Assembly (NCBI GenBank): GCA_020440935.1
Contig: JAGRNC010000033.1
Span: 1-12,668 of the forward strand
DNA from: Leptospiraceae bacterium
Lineage (GTDB): Bacteria; Spirochaetota; Leptospiria; Leptospirales; Leptonemataceae
Direction: 5' to 3'
DNA length: 12,668 nucleotides
Shown: positions 6,571-12,668 of the stretch, piece by piece
Position numbering within the stretch: position 1 is the stretch's first letter
How the letters are laid out: every line of letters starts with the position of its first letter
Program-made: the position numbers and the translations under genes
The notes under the pieces: model-generated
Database searches by the model: none
The model's input: the letters and a program-made list of their open reading frames with translations, nothing else
Told to the model about the DNA's origin: nothing

Positions 6571-7101
6571 GTGACTTTTTCGGGCGACGAAATGAGACAC
6601 CTTCGAAAATTCAAGAAGGCCATTCTGGATGTTCTGTTTCTGCATTGCGAAACATTCTATATCCATTGTATGCCCCATGAGTCTCTGGTGCTGGGAAAAC
6701 GTGGTCTTCTAAAGAAAGAACAAACCGAGGGGCTAATTTTGGTGTTCGGCCCTTATAGCACGCGAAATCTAACATGGGACGATGACTCGCTACAATGCGA
6801 AATGCAGTTCTCACGCTGGGAATTTGTTCAGATCCCATTCGACTGTATTGTGCGAATGTTCGACAAATCCGGACAGGTAATTATGCAATGGGCCCTGCCC
6901 GAAGCGCAAGAGGTCAGTGGTCCGGACCTGAAGCTACACGTCAGCGACTCCGATCCAAAACAAGACATCCAGGAAAGTACCTCAGAGAACACTCCACGGT
7001 CAGCTCAAAAGAGCGCCAAAAGGGCAACTCGGAAGAAAAGCGCCTCCACCAAAGAAGACAACGTCATAGAAGTAGATTTTTCTCAGAAGAACAAGACCTA
7101 G
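6571..7101 (+). CDS. SspB-like putative ClpXP adaptor
   Basis: This 176-aa protein (GTG start) has a likely folded part at about 8-112 that matches the SspB pattern. An N-terminal helix (LRKFKKAILDVLF) leads to short strands, then GLILVFGPYSTRNLTW (54-69) in the place of SspB's 'G.I.LNI...A..NL' segment, then CEMQFSRWEFVQIPFDCIVRMFD (76-98) in the place of 'F.ARFGG....V.VP..A..AIY'. A hydrophilic, low-complexity linker (about 113-162, with a lysine/arginine/serine run) ends in DNVIEVDFSQKN (163-174). A flexible tail with a short hydrophobic-basic end is how SspB docks on the ClpX N-domain, with the folded part holding ssrA-tagged or other substrates. The gene begins 2 bp after pgeF and is co-translated with it. 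The family call is from fold-pattern resemblance; a conserved spirochaete protein of other function is the alternative. Confidence 0.62.
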   Translation: MTFSGDEMRHLRKFKKAILDVLFLHCETFYIHCMPHESLVLGKRGLLKKEQTEGLILVFGPYSTRNLTWDDDSLQCEMQFSRWEFVQIPFDCIVRMFDKSGQVIMQWALPEAQEVSGPDLKLHVSDSDPKQDIQESTSENTPRSAQKSAKRATRKKSASTKEDNVIEVDFSQKNKT

Positions 7102-7140
7102 TCCTTCGAAAATTCGAACGAAAGTAGAAAGAAACCCCGG

Positions 7141-7176
7141 CGCTAAGTAACCAGCCGGATGGGCCCCCGGCTAGCG
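7141..7176 (-). terminator. Possible terminator of STAS-trpC, overlapping the trpC stop
   Basis: On the - strand CCGGC pairs with GCCGG (7167-7171 / 7154-7158), with an outer CGCTA/TAGCG pair (7172-7176 / 7141-7145) and a one-sided bulge. A few bases later comes GGTTTCTTTCT. The stem is interrupted and shares the trpC stop codon, so this is weak. The 69-bp gap between the convergent SspB-like gene and trpC holds nothing else. Confidence 0.35.
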
Positions 7177-7989
7177 GGCGCCAAATAAAACCTTCCAACC
7201 CATTTCAATAGAAGGACTTCGCATTAACGAAGTACCGATCAAGAATGCATCCGCATATTCGCTCATATGCTTGAGAGTCTCCGGCTTCTCAATTCCGGAT
7301 TCCGCTACCATAAGCGCATCGGGAGTCAGGGTTCGCAGAATACTGGCCAGCCGCTCCGAAAGCGATAGATCCATTACCAGCGTATCCAGATCTCTGTGAT
7401 TCACTCCAATGATTCGAGCGCCAGCGCCGCAGGCCCGACGCAATTCCTCTTCGGAATGCACCTCTACCAGAGGCTCCATCCCCAGATCCCTGCCGTACTG
7501 GAGCAGATCAGAAAGATCGGAATCGGAAAGAAGCCGCACGATGAGCAGGATAGAATCGGCTCCGTGAAATCTGCCTTCCAGAATCTGCTGCCTGGAAATA
7601 ATGAAATCTTTTCTGAGTACGGGCAATCCGCACCGACCCGCTTCCTTGAGATGGGAAAGGTCGCCCTGGAAGAAATTTTGATCGGTTAGCACCGATATGC
7701 AGGTGGCTCCCTGGCTGGCGTAGACTTCGGCGATGGCCGCCGGCTTGTAATCCCGGCGAATGAGCCCCATGGACGGACTTGCCCGCTTACATTCGGCAAT
7801 AATGGCTTTCTGCGTGGGAATGTAGGACTGGCCGGACCCGGCAAGCCTTCCCCCCGGATTCTTCAAGGCTTTGTAAAAGTTACGAGGCGGAGGAGCGTGG
7901 GAAATATCTAGATCTTCAGGGATGCGCGCTATCTCGGCTTTTTTGGCAGCCACGATTTGGTCCAGCAATGAGGTGCCGGTTGCGGACAT
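7171..7989 (-). CDS. trpC: Indole-3-glycerol phosphate synthase
   Basis: TrpC closes the pyrrole ring of CdRP to form indole-3-glycerol phosphate in tryptophan synthesis, i.e. it uses the product of the TrpF encoded about 2.2 kb away. The 272-aa (beta/alpha)8 barrel carries IIAECKRASPSMGLI with E66 and K68, VLTD, FFQGDL (106-111), VLRKDFI with catalytic K127, GADSILLI, LVEVH with E176, GVNHRDL (195-201; commonly GVNNRDL) and VAESGI (228-233). The start ATG lies one base after the STAS gene's stop (TGATATG on the - strand), so the two are translationally coupled. It is separate from trpF and no other trp gene is in the window. Confidence 0.95.
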   Translation of the reverse strand: MSATGTSLLDQIVAAKKAEIARIPEDLDISHAPPPRNFYKALKNPGGRLAGSGQSYIPTQKAIIAECKRASPSMGLIRRDYKPAAIAEVYASQGATCISVLTDQNFFQGDLSHLKEAGRCGLPVLRKDFIISRQQILEGRFHGADSILLIVRLLSDSDLSDLLQYGRDLGMEPLVEVHSEEELRRACGAGARIIGVNHRDLDTLVMDLSLSERLASILRTLTPDALMVAESGIEKPETLKHMSEYADAFLIGTSLMRSPSIEMGWKVLFGAR

Positions 7990-7990
7990 A

Positions 7991-8320
7991 TCAGGCTTTC
8001 AGGGCTTCTTCTTCAGATTCGTAGATGTCGAAGAGCGAAGTAAGTTCGATCACATCGAAAATCCGTTTAACGGAAGGCCGAATGTTAGTGAGCTTCAAGC
8101 TACCATCTCGAGCATTGAGCTTTCGCAGCGTGGCTATGCAAGCGCGGAATCCGGAAGAACTCATGTATTCCACTTTGTCCATATTCAGAACAATGTGCTT
8201 CTGGTTTTCCTGGTCGATAAGACGGCTCAGTTCTTCTTCCACCTCATTGGCGACGGAAACGTCCAGCCGACCTTCGAGATACACTATGAGCTTATCATTT
8301 ACCTGCTTCGTCTGGAGCAA
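7991..8320 (-). CDS. STAS-domain anti-sigma-factor antagonist (SpoIIAA/RsbV-like)
   Basis: This 109-aa stand-alone STAS domain belongs to the type that binds an anti-sigma-factor serine kinase and frees a sigma factor or other output, switched off by phosphorylation. It shows VYLEGRLDVSVANEVEEEL at the start, HIVLNMDKVEYMSSSGFRA (42-60) with S55 aligned to the phospho-accepting serine of RsbV/SpoIIAA, and NIRPSVKRIFDVIELTSLF (79-97). The start is TTG with a GGGGGTGGG stretch just upstream as a possible SD; no ATG is available before it. The aspartate that precedes the phosphoserine in RsbV is serine here. It is the first gene of a two-gene unit with trpC, and no kinase or phosphatase partner is in the window. 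Confidence 0.88.
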   Translation of the reverse strand: MLQTKQVNDKLIVYLEGRLDVSVANEVEEELSRLIDQENQKHIVLNMDKVEYMSSSGFRACIATLRKLNARDGSLKLTNIRPSVKRIFDVIELTSLFDIYESEEEALKA

Positions 8321-8342
8321 AACCCACCCCCTGCGGACAACA

Positions 8343-8369
8343 ATTTGAGCCGAACAGACCTCGTGTCAA
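8343..8369 (-). promoter_or_regulatory. Weak sigma-70-like promoter candidate for STAS-trpC
   Basis: On the - strand a perfect TTGACA (8364-8369) is followed after 15 bp by TCAAAT (8343-8348, 4 of 6 matches to TATAAT), 23 bp upstream of the TTG start. The spacer is short, so this is only a candidate. The 111-bp divergent gap must also hold the polA promoter, for which I see no convincing boxes. Confidence 0.3.
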
Positions 8370-8431
8370 TGAAATCTGCGGGCAAGACCAAATTTTACTG
8401 ACACCCAATCCGGTGCGAGCATTTCTACAGA

Positions 8432-11215
8432 ATGCCAGCGTCCACATTGCTCATAATCGATGCTCATGCCATGGCCTACCGGGCCTATTTTGCCCTCCAG
8501 AATCAGAACCTGACCAATGCATCGGGTCAGGTTACCACGGCCATCTTTGGTTTTTTTCGCATGATGTTTAAGGTACTGAAGGATGTGCATCCGGACATGA
8601 CGGCCATCACCTGGGATGCCTCCGGCGGATCGTTTCGCAACCAGATGTATAAGGAATACAAAGCGCAACGAAAACCAATGCCGGACGACCTGCGCTTCCA
8701 GATTGATGAAATAAAGGAACTGTTGGAGAAGGCGGGCTTTTCGAATTTGCTGGTGCAGAACTACGAAGCCGATGACCTCATGGGCAGCCTGGCCCAGCGA
8801 TTCGGCAAGAAAGAGAAAGTGATCCTTCTCACTGGCGACAAAGATTGCTACCAGCTACTGAACAAGAATGTGAAAATGCTTCGTGGTTCCAAAGGAGTTA
8901 CAGAGTTCATTGAAATCAATCCTGCCTGGGTAAAAGAAGAATTGGGAGTCACCGTAGACCAGATTACCGATTACATGGCCCTGGTAGGAGATAGCTCGGA
9001 CAATATTCCGGGCGCCCGCGGCATTGGACCCAAGTCAGCAGCCAAGCTGATCCAGGACTTTGGCTCCATCGAAAAGATCTACAAGAGCATAGACAAAGTA
9101 AAGCCGGACGGAGTGCGTAAGAAGCTCGAGGAATGCAAAGACGATGTGATACTATCAAAGGATCTGGCCACCATTCGCCTTAACGTTGATTTAATCGAAA
9201 ACCTCGAAGCCGACTCAATTAAGACCCCGGACTATCTGAGCGATGAAGTGCTAAAACTATTTCTAAATCAGGGGTACAATGCGATCTACAAGGATTTACT
9301 CCGCGAAAAAGGCGAGAAAGTCGAATCAGTCAAGACAGGGTCCGCAAATAACAAAGCAGGAAAGAAATCCTCGCAGAAAGAGGCCAGCGCAGGCTCTACG
9401 GGCGGCGAACGGGATTATCATCTAATTGTAACCGAACCCGAACTAAAGAAACTGGTCAGCTCTTTAAAGAAGACCAAGCTTCTGGCCGTGGACACAGAGA
9501 CCACCAGCGTATCGCCCATGTTCGCTTCGCTGGTAGGAGTTTCTCTTTGTGCACGAAAAGGTACAGCCTACTACATTGGCATCCAATCCGATTCGGGTGA
9601 GCTCTTTTCTGGAAAGGCGCTTACGCTGGAAACGGCACTTCCCTATCTGAAAGAGATACTTGAGGATCCACAGCGTAAATACGTAGGTCAAAACATCAAA
9701 TATGATTATCTAGTTCTACGTCGGCATGGAATCAATATTCCGTCGGTGCATTTTGACACAATGATCGCCTCGTATCTGGCAAATCCGAACGTGCGCCGTC
9801 ATAACCTGGATGACCTGGCGTTTGACCATCTGGGCATAGAAACCATAAAGTATTCGGAAATCGCCGGAACAGGAAAAAAGCAGGTTACCCTGGATCAGGT
9901 AGATCCTTCGGCCATTCGCGATTACGCCTGCGAGGATGCAGATGTTACCTTTCAGCTTTTTGAGATCCTGGAAAAGGACCTCAAGAAAACAAAGCTGCAA
10001 AAGATCCACGATGATATTGAATGCAAGCTCATACCAGTTCTTGCCAGGATGGAAGAATCCGGCGTCGCCATAGATGAGAAGTATTTTGCGAAATTAAGCG
10101 CAGATTACGAAAAGAAGTTGGAGGGATTCGAAAAATCGATCTACAAAGAGGCCGGATACGAATTCAACATTAACTCCACCAAAGAACTCCAGGCCCTACT
10201 TTTCGAAAAATTAAATCTTCCCAGAGGCAAAAAGACAAAGACTGGATACAGCACCGATCAGTCTGTACTGGAAGAGTTGCGCGGAATGCATCCAGTGATC
10301 GACTCGCTGTTGCTGCACCGAAAGTACTCCAAGCTAAAGTCCACCTATGTGGACACCTTGCCCAAATTGATTCATCCAGAAACCGGTCGAATCCATACTT
10401 CTTTTCAGCAGACGATTGCAGCCACCGGTCGGCTTTCCAGCACCGATCCAAATCTACAGAATATCCCCATTCGCGAAGAAACCGGCCGAGCCATTCGACG
10501 AGGTTTTATTCCGGCTAAGGGAAACATTCTGCTCGCGCTGGACTATTCGCAGATCGAGCTTAGAATTTTAGCGCATTATGCTAGAGATGAGGCGTTGCTA
10601 GAGGCGTTTAAAGAAGATCGAGACATTCATGCGCTTACAGCAGCCAGTCTTTTTGGAGTAAAAGAAAAGGAAGTAAGCCCCGACCAGCGCTCCCGAGCAA
10701 AGACCGTGAACTTCAGCATTGTTTATGGCGTAACGGACTTTGGATTGAGCCAGAACCTTGGAATCCAGAGAAAAGAAGCGCAAGAATTGATCGACCGATT
10801 CTTTGAAACCTATCCTGGTGTGCGCAAGTACATGGACGATACCATCCAGTTCGCCGAAAAGCATGGCTACGTAGAAACCCTGTCCGGCCGACGTCGCCAG
10901 ATTCCAGAGATCAATGCATCCAACCGATTCAGAAAGGAAGGCGCAAAAAGAACGGCCATCAACACTCCCATTCAGGGGACCTCCGCCGATATCATCAAGA
11001 TTGCGATGATCAATATCCAGGAGGTCATGGATAAGAAGAAAATGAAGTCCAGAATGATTCTGCAAGTGCACGATGAGCTACTGTTCGATACTGCCCCGGA
11101 TGAGAAAGATGCCGTCATTAAAATGGCCAAGCATGAAATGGAAACTGCGGTTAAGCTGGATGTGCCTCTTCGAGTGGATGTGGGCTCGGGAAAAGACTGG
11201 GACGAAGCCCATTAG
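8432..11215 (+). CDS. polA: DNA polymerase I
   Basis: PolA removes RNA primers, fills gaps and repairs DNA. The 927-aa length and all three domains are normal. The 5'-3' nuclease (1-about 290) has LIIDAHAMAYRAYF, YEADDLMG (111-118), LTGDKDCYQLL and VGDSSDNIPGARGIGPKSA (185-203). A lysine/serine-rich linker (about 292-325) follows. The proofreading domain is complete: D354 and E356 (VDTET), D425 (NIKYD), Y498 and D502 (YACED). The polymerase domain has TGRLSSTDPNLQNIP (665-679), motif A LDYSQIELR with D704, motif B RSRAKTVNFSIVYG (753-766) with the fingers-helix arginine, lysine, phenylalanine and tyrosine, and motif C QVHDE (878-882). The usual glycine after the motif B phenylalanine is serine (S762). 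F761 corresponds to E. coli F762, so strong discrimination against dideoxynucleotides is expected. There is no clear SD. It diverges from STAS-trpC. Confidence 0.98.
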   Translation: MPASTLLIIDAHAMAYRAYFALQNQNLTNASGQVTTAIFGFFRMMFKVLKDVHPDMTAITWDASGGSFRNQMYKEYKAQRKPMPDDLRFQIDEIKELLEKAGFSNLLVQNYEADDLMGSLAQRFGKKEKVILLTGDKDCYQLLNKNVKMLRGSKGVTEFIEINPAWVKEELGVTVDQITDYMALVGDSSDNIPGARGIGPKSAAKLIQDFGSIEKIYKSIDKVKPDGVRKKLEECKDDVILSKDLATIRLNVDLIENLEADSIKTPDYLSDEVLKLFLNQGYNAIYKDLLREKGEKVESVKTGSANNKAGKKSSQKEASAGSTGGERDYHLIVTEPELKKLVSSLKKTKLLAVDTETTSVSPMFASLVGVSLCARKGTAYYIGIQSDSGELFSGKALTLETALPYLKEILEDPQRKYVGQNIKYDYLVLRRHGINIPSVHFDTMIASYLANPNVRRHNLDDLAFDHLGIETIKYSEIAGTGKKQVTLDQVDPSAIRDYACEDADVTFQLFEILEKDLKKTKLQKIHDDIECKLIPVLARMEESGVAIDEKYFAKLSADYEKKLEGFEKSIYKEAGYEFNINSTKELQALLFEKLNLPRGKKTKTGYSTDQSVLEELRGMHPVIDSLLLHRKYSKLKSTYVDTLPKLIHPETGRIHTSFQQTIAATGRLSSTDPNLQNIPIREETGRAIRRGFIPAKGNILLALDYSQIELRILAHYARDEALLEAFKEDRDIHALTAASLFGVKEKEVSPDQRSRAKTVNFSIVYGVTDFGLSQNLGIQRKEAQELIDRFFETYPGVRKYMDDTIQFAEKHGYVETLSGRRRQIPEINASNRFRKEGAKRTAINTPIQGTSADIIKIAMINIQEVMDKKKMKSRMILQVHDELLFDTAPDEKDAVIKMAKHEMETAVKLDVPLRVDVGSGKDWDEAH

Positions 11216-11266
11216 ATCCTGCGAGATTCTTGAATCCCGGGGCAGCCTGAGTTACAGAGTCTGGAC

Positions 11267-11286
11267 AACGCGCACCAACGCGCACC
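11267..11286. repeat. Tandem 10-bp repeat, two copies, after polA
   Basis: AACGCGCACC occurs twice without interruption in the gap between polA and the convergent lipoprotein gene. It is too short to assign a role and may be replication slippage. Confidence 0.6.
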
Positions 11287-11303
11287 GAATCCGGCGAAAT
11301 CCC

Positions 11304-11323
11304 GGCCCATAGGCGAATGGGCC
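11304..11323 (-). terminator. Hairpin between convergent polA and lipoprotein genes
   Basis: GGCCCAT (11304-11310) pairs perfectly with ATGGGCC (11317-11323) around a 6-nt loop, directly after the lipoprotein stop on the - strand. The following - strand bases (GGGATTTCG) contain only a short T-run, so it is a weak terminator candidate, possibly serving both directions. Confidence 0.4.
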
Positions 11324-11324
11324 A

Positions 11325-11951
11325 TTAGCGCAGGATGATATTTCCAGCGTCGTACACATCGCTGGAACTTGCATTCAAGGTGAAGGTAGTGGCAGAACCG
11401 CTATTTGTATTCACGATGGAATTGGAACCTGTATAGTATCCGGCGGTAAATGAAGTGGGATTCTGAAAGCAACTAATATGCGCGTCGATTCGATTGCGTA
11501 ACCCCGAATCGATAGGCTCTACAGCAATATGATATTGGTCCGTGGTATTGGGCAACCCGGCCATATAGAACGATCCCGTACGATCGATACCTGTGAAAGT
11601 GGATACAAACCGCTGACCAGATTGAGTTGTACTTTCCACCACTACCAGAGCAGAGATCGCGGGCTGGCCGTCCGATTGGAAGACCTGTCCCTTGACCACC
11701 GGATAATTGTTCGCAACGGTGGGGGTTACTGATGATAGAGTGGGAGATGCCTGAAAGTTACATGGATTAGAAACAAACAGCGCGGTGAGCCCTAACAGTA
11801 ATTGGTCCGAATCGTCGCCATTTTGCTGGCATTGGAGGAGCAGGCCGGCTGCCAGTAAGACTGGTATGAGAAATGAGCGACTCAGCTTTCTTGAACGACT
11901 TTCAGGGGATGAAAGCACAATTCGATTTCTGTGATACTTGTATTTCCTCAT
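11325..11951 (-). CDS. Putative lipoprotein with carboxypeptidase-regulatory-like domain
   Basis: This is a 208-aa exported protein. A basic N-terminal stretch (SRSRKLSRS) is followed by the hydrophobic run FLIPVLLAAGLLLQ and C41, a spirochaete-type lipobox (LLLQC) that would be cut and lipidated at the cysteine. After an acidic stretch (NGDDSD) that could influence membrane sorting, residues about 84-150 (VVKGQVFQSDGQPAISALVVV ... GSFYMAGLP ... YHIAVEPI) resemble the carboxypeptidase-regulatory/transthyretin-like beta-sandwich. The tail is rich in serine, threonine and asparagine. I chose the ATG at 11951, 4 nt after the upstream protease stop. The ATG at 11966 would overlap that gene by 11 bp, and a GTG at codon 12 would give a more usual signal-peptide length. 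It is probably co-transcribed with the metalloprotease. Function is unknown beyond likely surface or periplasmic attachment. Confidence 0.7.
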   Translation of the reverse strand: MRKYKYHRNRIVLSSPESRSRKLSRSFLIPVLLAAGLLLQCQQNGDDSDQLLLGLTALFVSNPCNFQASPTLSSVTPTVANNYPVVKGQVFQSDGQPAISALVVVESTTQSGQRFVSTFTGIDRTGSFYMAGLPNTTDQYHIAVEPIDSGLRNRIDAHISCFQNPTSFTAGYYTGSNSIVNTNSGSATTFTLNASSSDVYDAGNIILR

Positions 11952-11955
11952 AGAA

Positions 11956-12668
11956 TCATTGCCCATAGACTGTAATCAGGCCCGCCTTTTCATCGTCGGT
12001 GAGAGTCTTTGTGAGGGAAAGCGGGTCCGGCACGAATGGATGCATCACCGGAACATAGTCGGACGAAGCGTCCACCAGAGCTCCGGTTCCATTATCGCCA
12101 GCGATGGAGTGCGCAAAACCAAATACATGGCCGATTTCGTGCATCAAGGTGTACCGGTAGAATTTCTGCGCATTGCCGCCAGCCGTATTAATGAGCCAGC
12201 CATTTAGTATTAGAATTCCCGAGCAAATTTCGTTAGGTCTGGAGCTATCGATGGCCAGCGGAAGGCCCACTCCCAGTACCGCCTCTTTATCTACTCCCAG
12301 GTTTGTTAGAATGCTAGCATCGCTGTCCCAGACCACTCGAATCACTCCAGGCGTTGGATTCGAAAGAAAGGAATTCACCGAGCTCGGAGTCATCTCAAAA
12401 TAAGTGATATCCGTGCTTACTGTATTGATGTCGTTGATCAGATTCAGATTCAGCGAAGGGTCCTGATTCCATTCATTGTGCACTTGCTGGATGCTGTTCT
12501 TGTATAGCGTATTGGAGGCCCCACCGCCGTTGGATGGATCATCGGTGTCGTAAGTTACTGTGATTGGTCTGCTACTGGAATTGCACCCCTGGCCAAACAC
12601 CCATTGCTGGCGTTGACCGTTCTTAGCGATAAAGAAAAACCAGGCCTTTCCAATAGAAGGCCAGGCGA
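11956..12668 (-). CDS. Matrixin-like zinc metalloprotease (5' end probably outside window)
   Basis: The protein has the metzincin zinc site HEIGHVFGFAH followed 22 residues later by a Met-turn (PVMHPFV), the arrangement of M10/matrixin peptidases. The first part (RPITVTYDTDD, then a helix with SIQQVHNEWN) matches the start of matrixin catalytic domains, and the end (LTDDEKAGLITVYGQ) matches the closing helix, so the catalytic domain is complete. The frame stays open from a GTG at 12600 to the window edge, and the GTG form would lack a signal peptide although the family is secreted. I therefore treat the gene as continuing to the right. The terminator-like hairpin at 12631-12662 argues the other way. 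The C-terminus abuts the lipoprotein gene. Substrate is unknown; a two-component exported protease plus anchored partner is an inference. Confidence 0.78.
   Translation of the reverse strand, partial: AWPSIGKAWFFFIAKNGQRQQWVFGQGCNSSSRPITVTYDTDDPSNGGGASNTLYKNSIQQVHNEWNQDPSLNLNLINDINTVSTDITYFEMTPSSVNSFLSNPTPGVIRVVWDSDASILTNLGVDKEAVLGVGLPLAIDSSRPNEICSGILILNGWLINTAGGNAQKFYRYTLMHEIGHVFGFAHSIAGDNGTGALVDASSDYVPVMHPFVPDPLSLTKTLTDDEKAGLITVYGQ
12631..12662 (-). terminator. Terminator-like hairpin at the right edge
   Basis: On the - strand GGCCTT (12657-12662) pairs with AAGGCC (12643-12648) around an 8-nt loop, then TGG and TTTTTCTTT follow (12631-12639). It would end a - strand gene lying beyond the window, but it falls within the open frame leading into the metalloprotease gene, so either the gene starts at 12600 or the structure is incidental. 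Confidence 0.35.

Noticed and set aside
10598..11071. - strand 157-aa open frame within polA
   Set aside because: It is a shadow of the conserved polymerase motifs, with no family resemblance.

Overview
The window comes from a bacterial chromosome of middling G+C content. The best guess at its origin is a spirochaete of the Leptospirales, outside the low-GC genus Leptospira (Turneriella- or Leptonema-like). This rests on the mixture of genes (a three-PAS GGDEF-EAL protein, a STAS antagonist, an SspB-like adaptor, scattered trp genes) and on a lipoprotein with a spirochaete-style lipobox (LLLQC). It is an inference from style, not from a marker gene. No rRNA, tRNA, CRISPR array, insertion sequence or phage gene was seen.

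Left end (1-1300, + strand): the 3' part of speD (S-adenosylmethionine decarboxylase) is followed, 11 bp later and with a strong Shine-Dalgarno overlapping its stop, by the most unusual gene here. That gene encodes a complete SET-domain lysine methyltransferase with post-SET cysteines, fused to a second AdoMetDC-like domain. The second domain has lost the usual ESH at the self-cleavage site (it reads TSL). It nevertheless keeps the serine, serine, histidine and cysteine that process and catalyse in SpeD, at exactly SpeD spacing. The transcript ends at two consecutive hairpins, the second a clear intrinsic terminator.

1300-5001 (- strand): a start-less C-terminal remnant that resembles a sterol desaturase/fatty acid hydroxylase; a large cytoplasmic PAS-PAS-PAS-GGDEF-EAL protein of cyclic-di-GMP metabolism; and trpF.

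5082-7101 (+ strand): a compact three-gene operon made of an unrecognised protein, pgeF (YfiH/laccase-domain family) and an SspB-like putative ClpXP adaptor. The junctions are a TAATG overlap and a 2-bp gap. An intrinsic-terminator structure lies antisense inside the first gene.

7171-8320 (- strand): a STAS-domain anti-sigma-factor antagonist (TTG start) sits one base upstream of trpC, so tryptophan synthesis is here split between at least two loci. It diverges from polA (8432-11215, +), a full-length DNA polymerase I with 5' nuclease, proofreading and polymerase motifs all present.

Right end (11325-12668, - strand): a matrixin-like zinc metalloprotease, open to the window edge, is followed four bases later by a lipoprotein with a carboxypeptidase-regulatory-like beta domain. 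This is probably an exported or surface pair.
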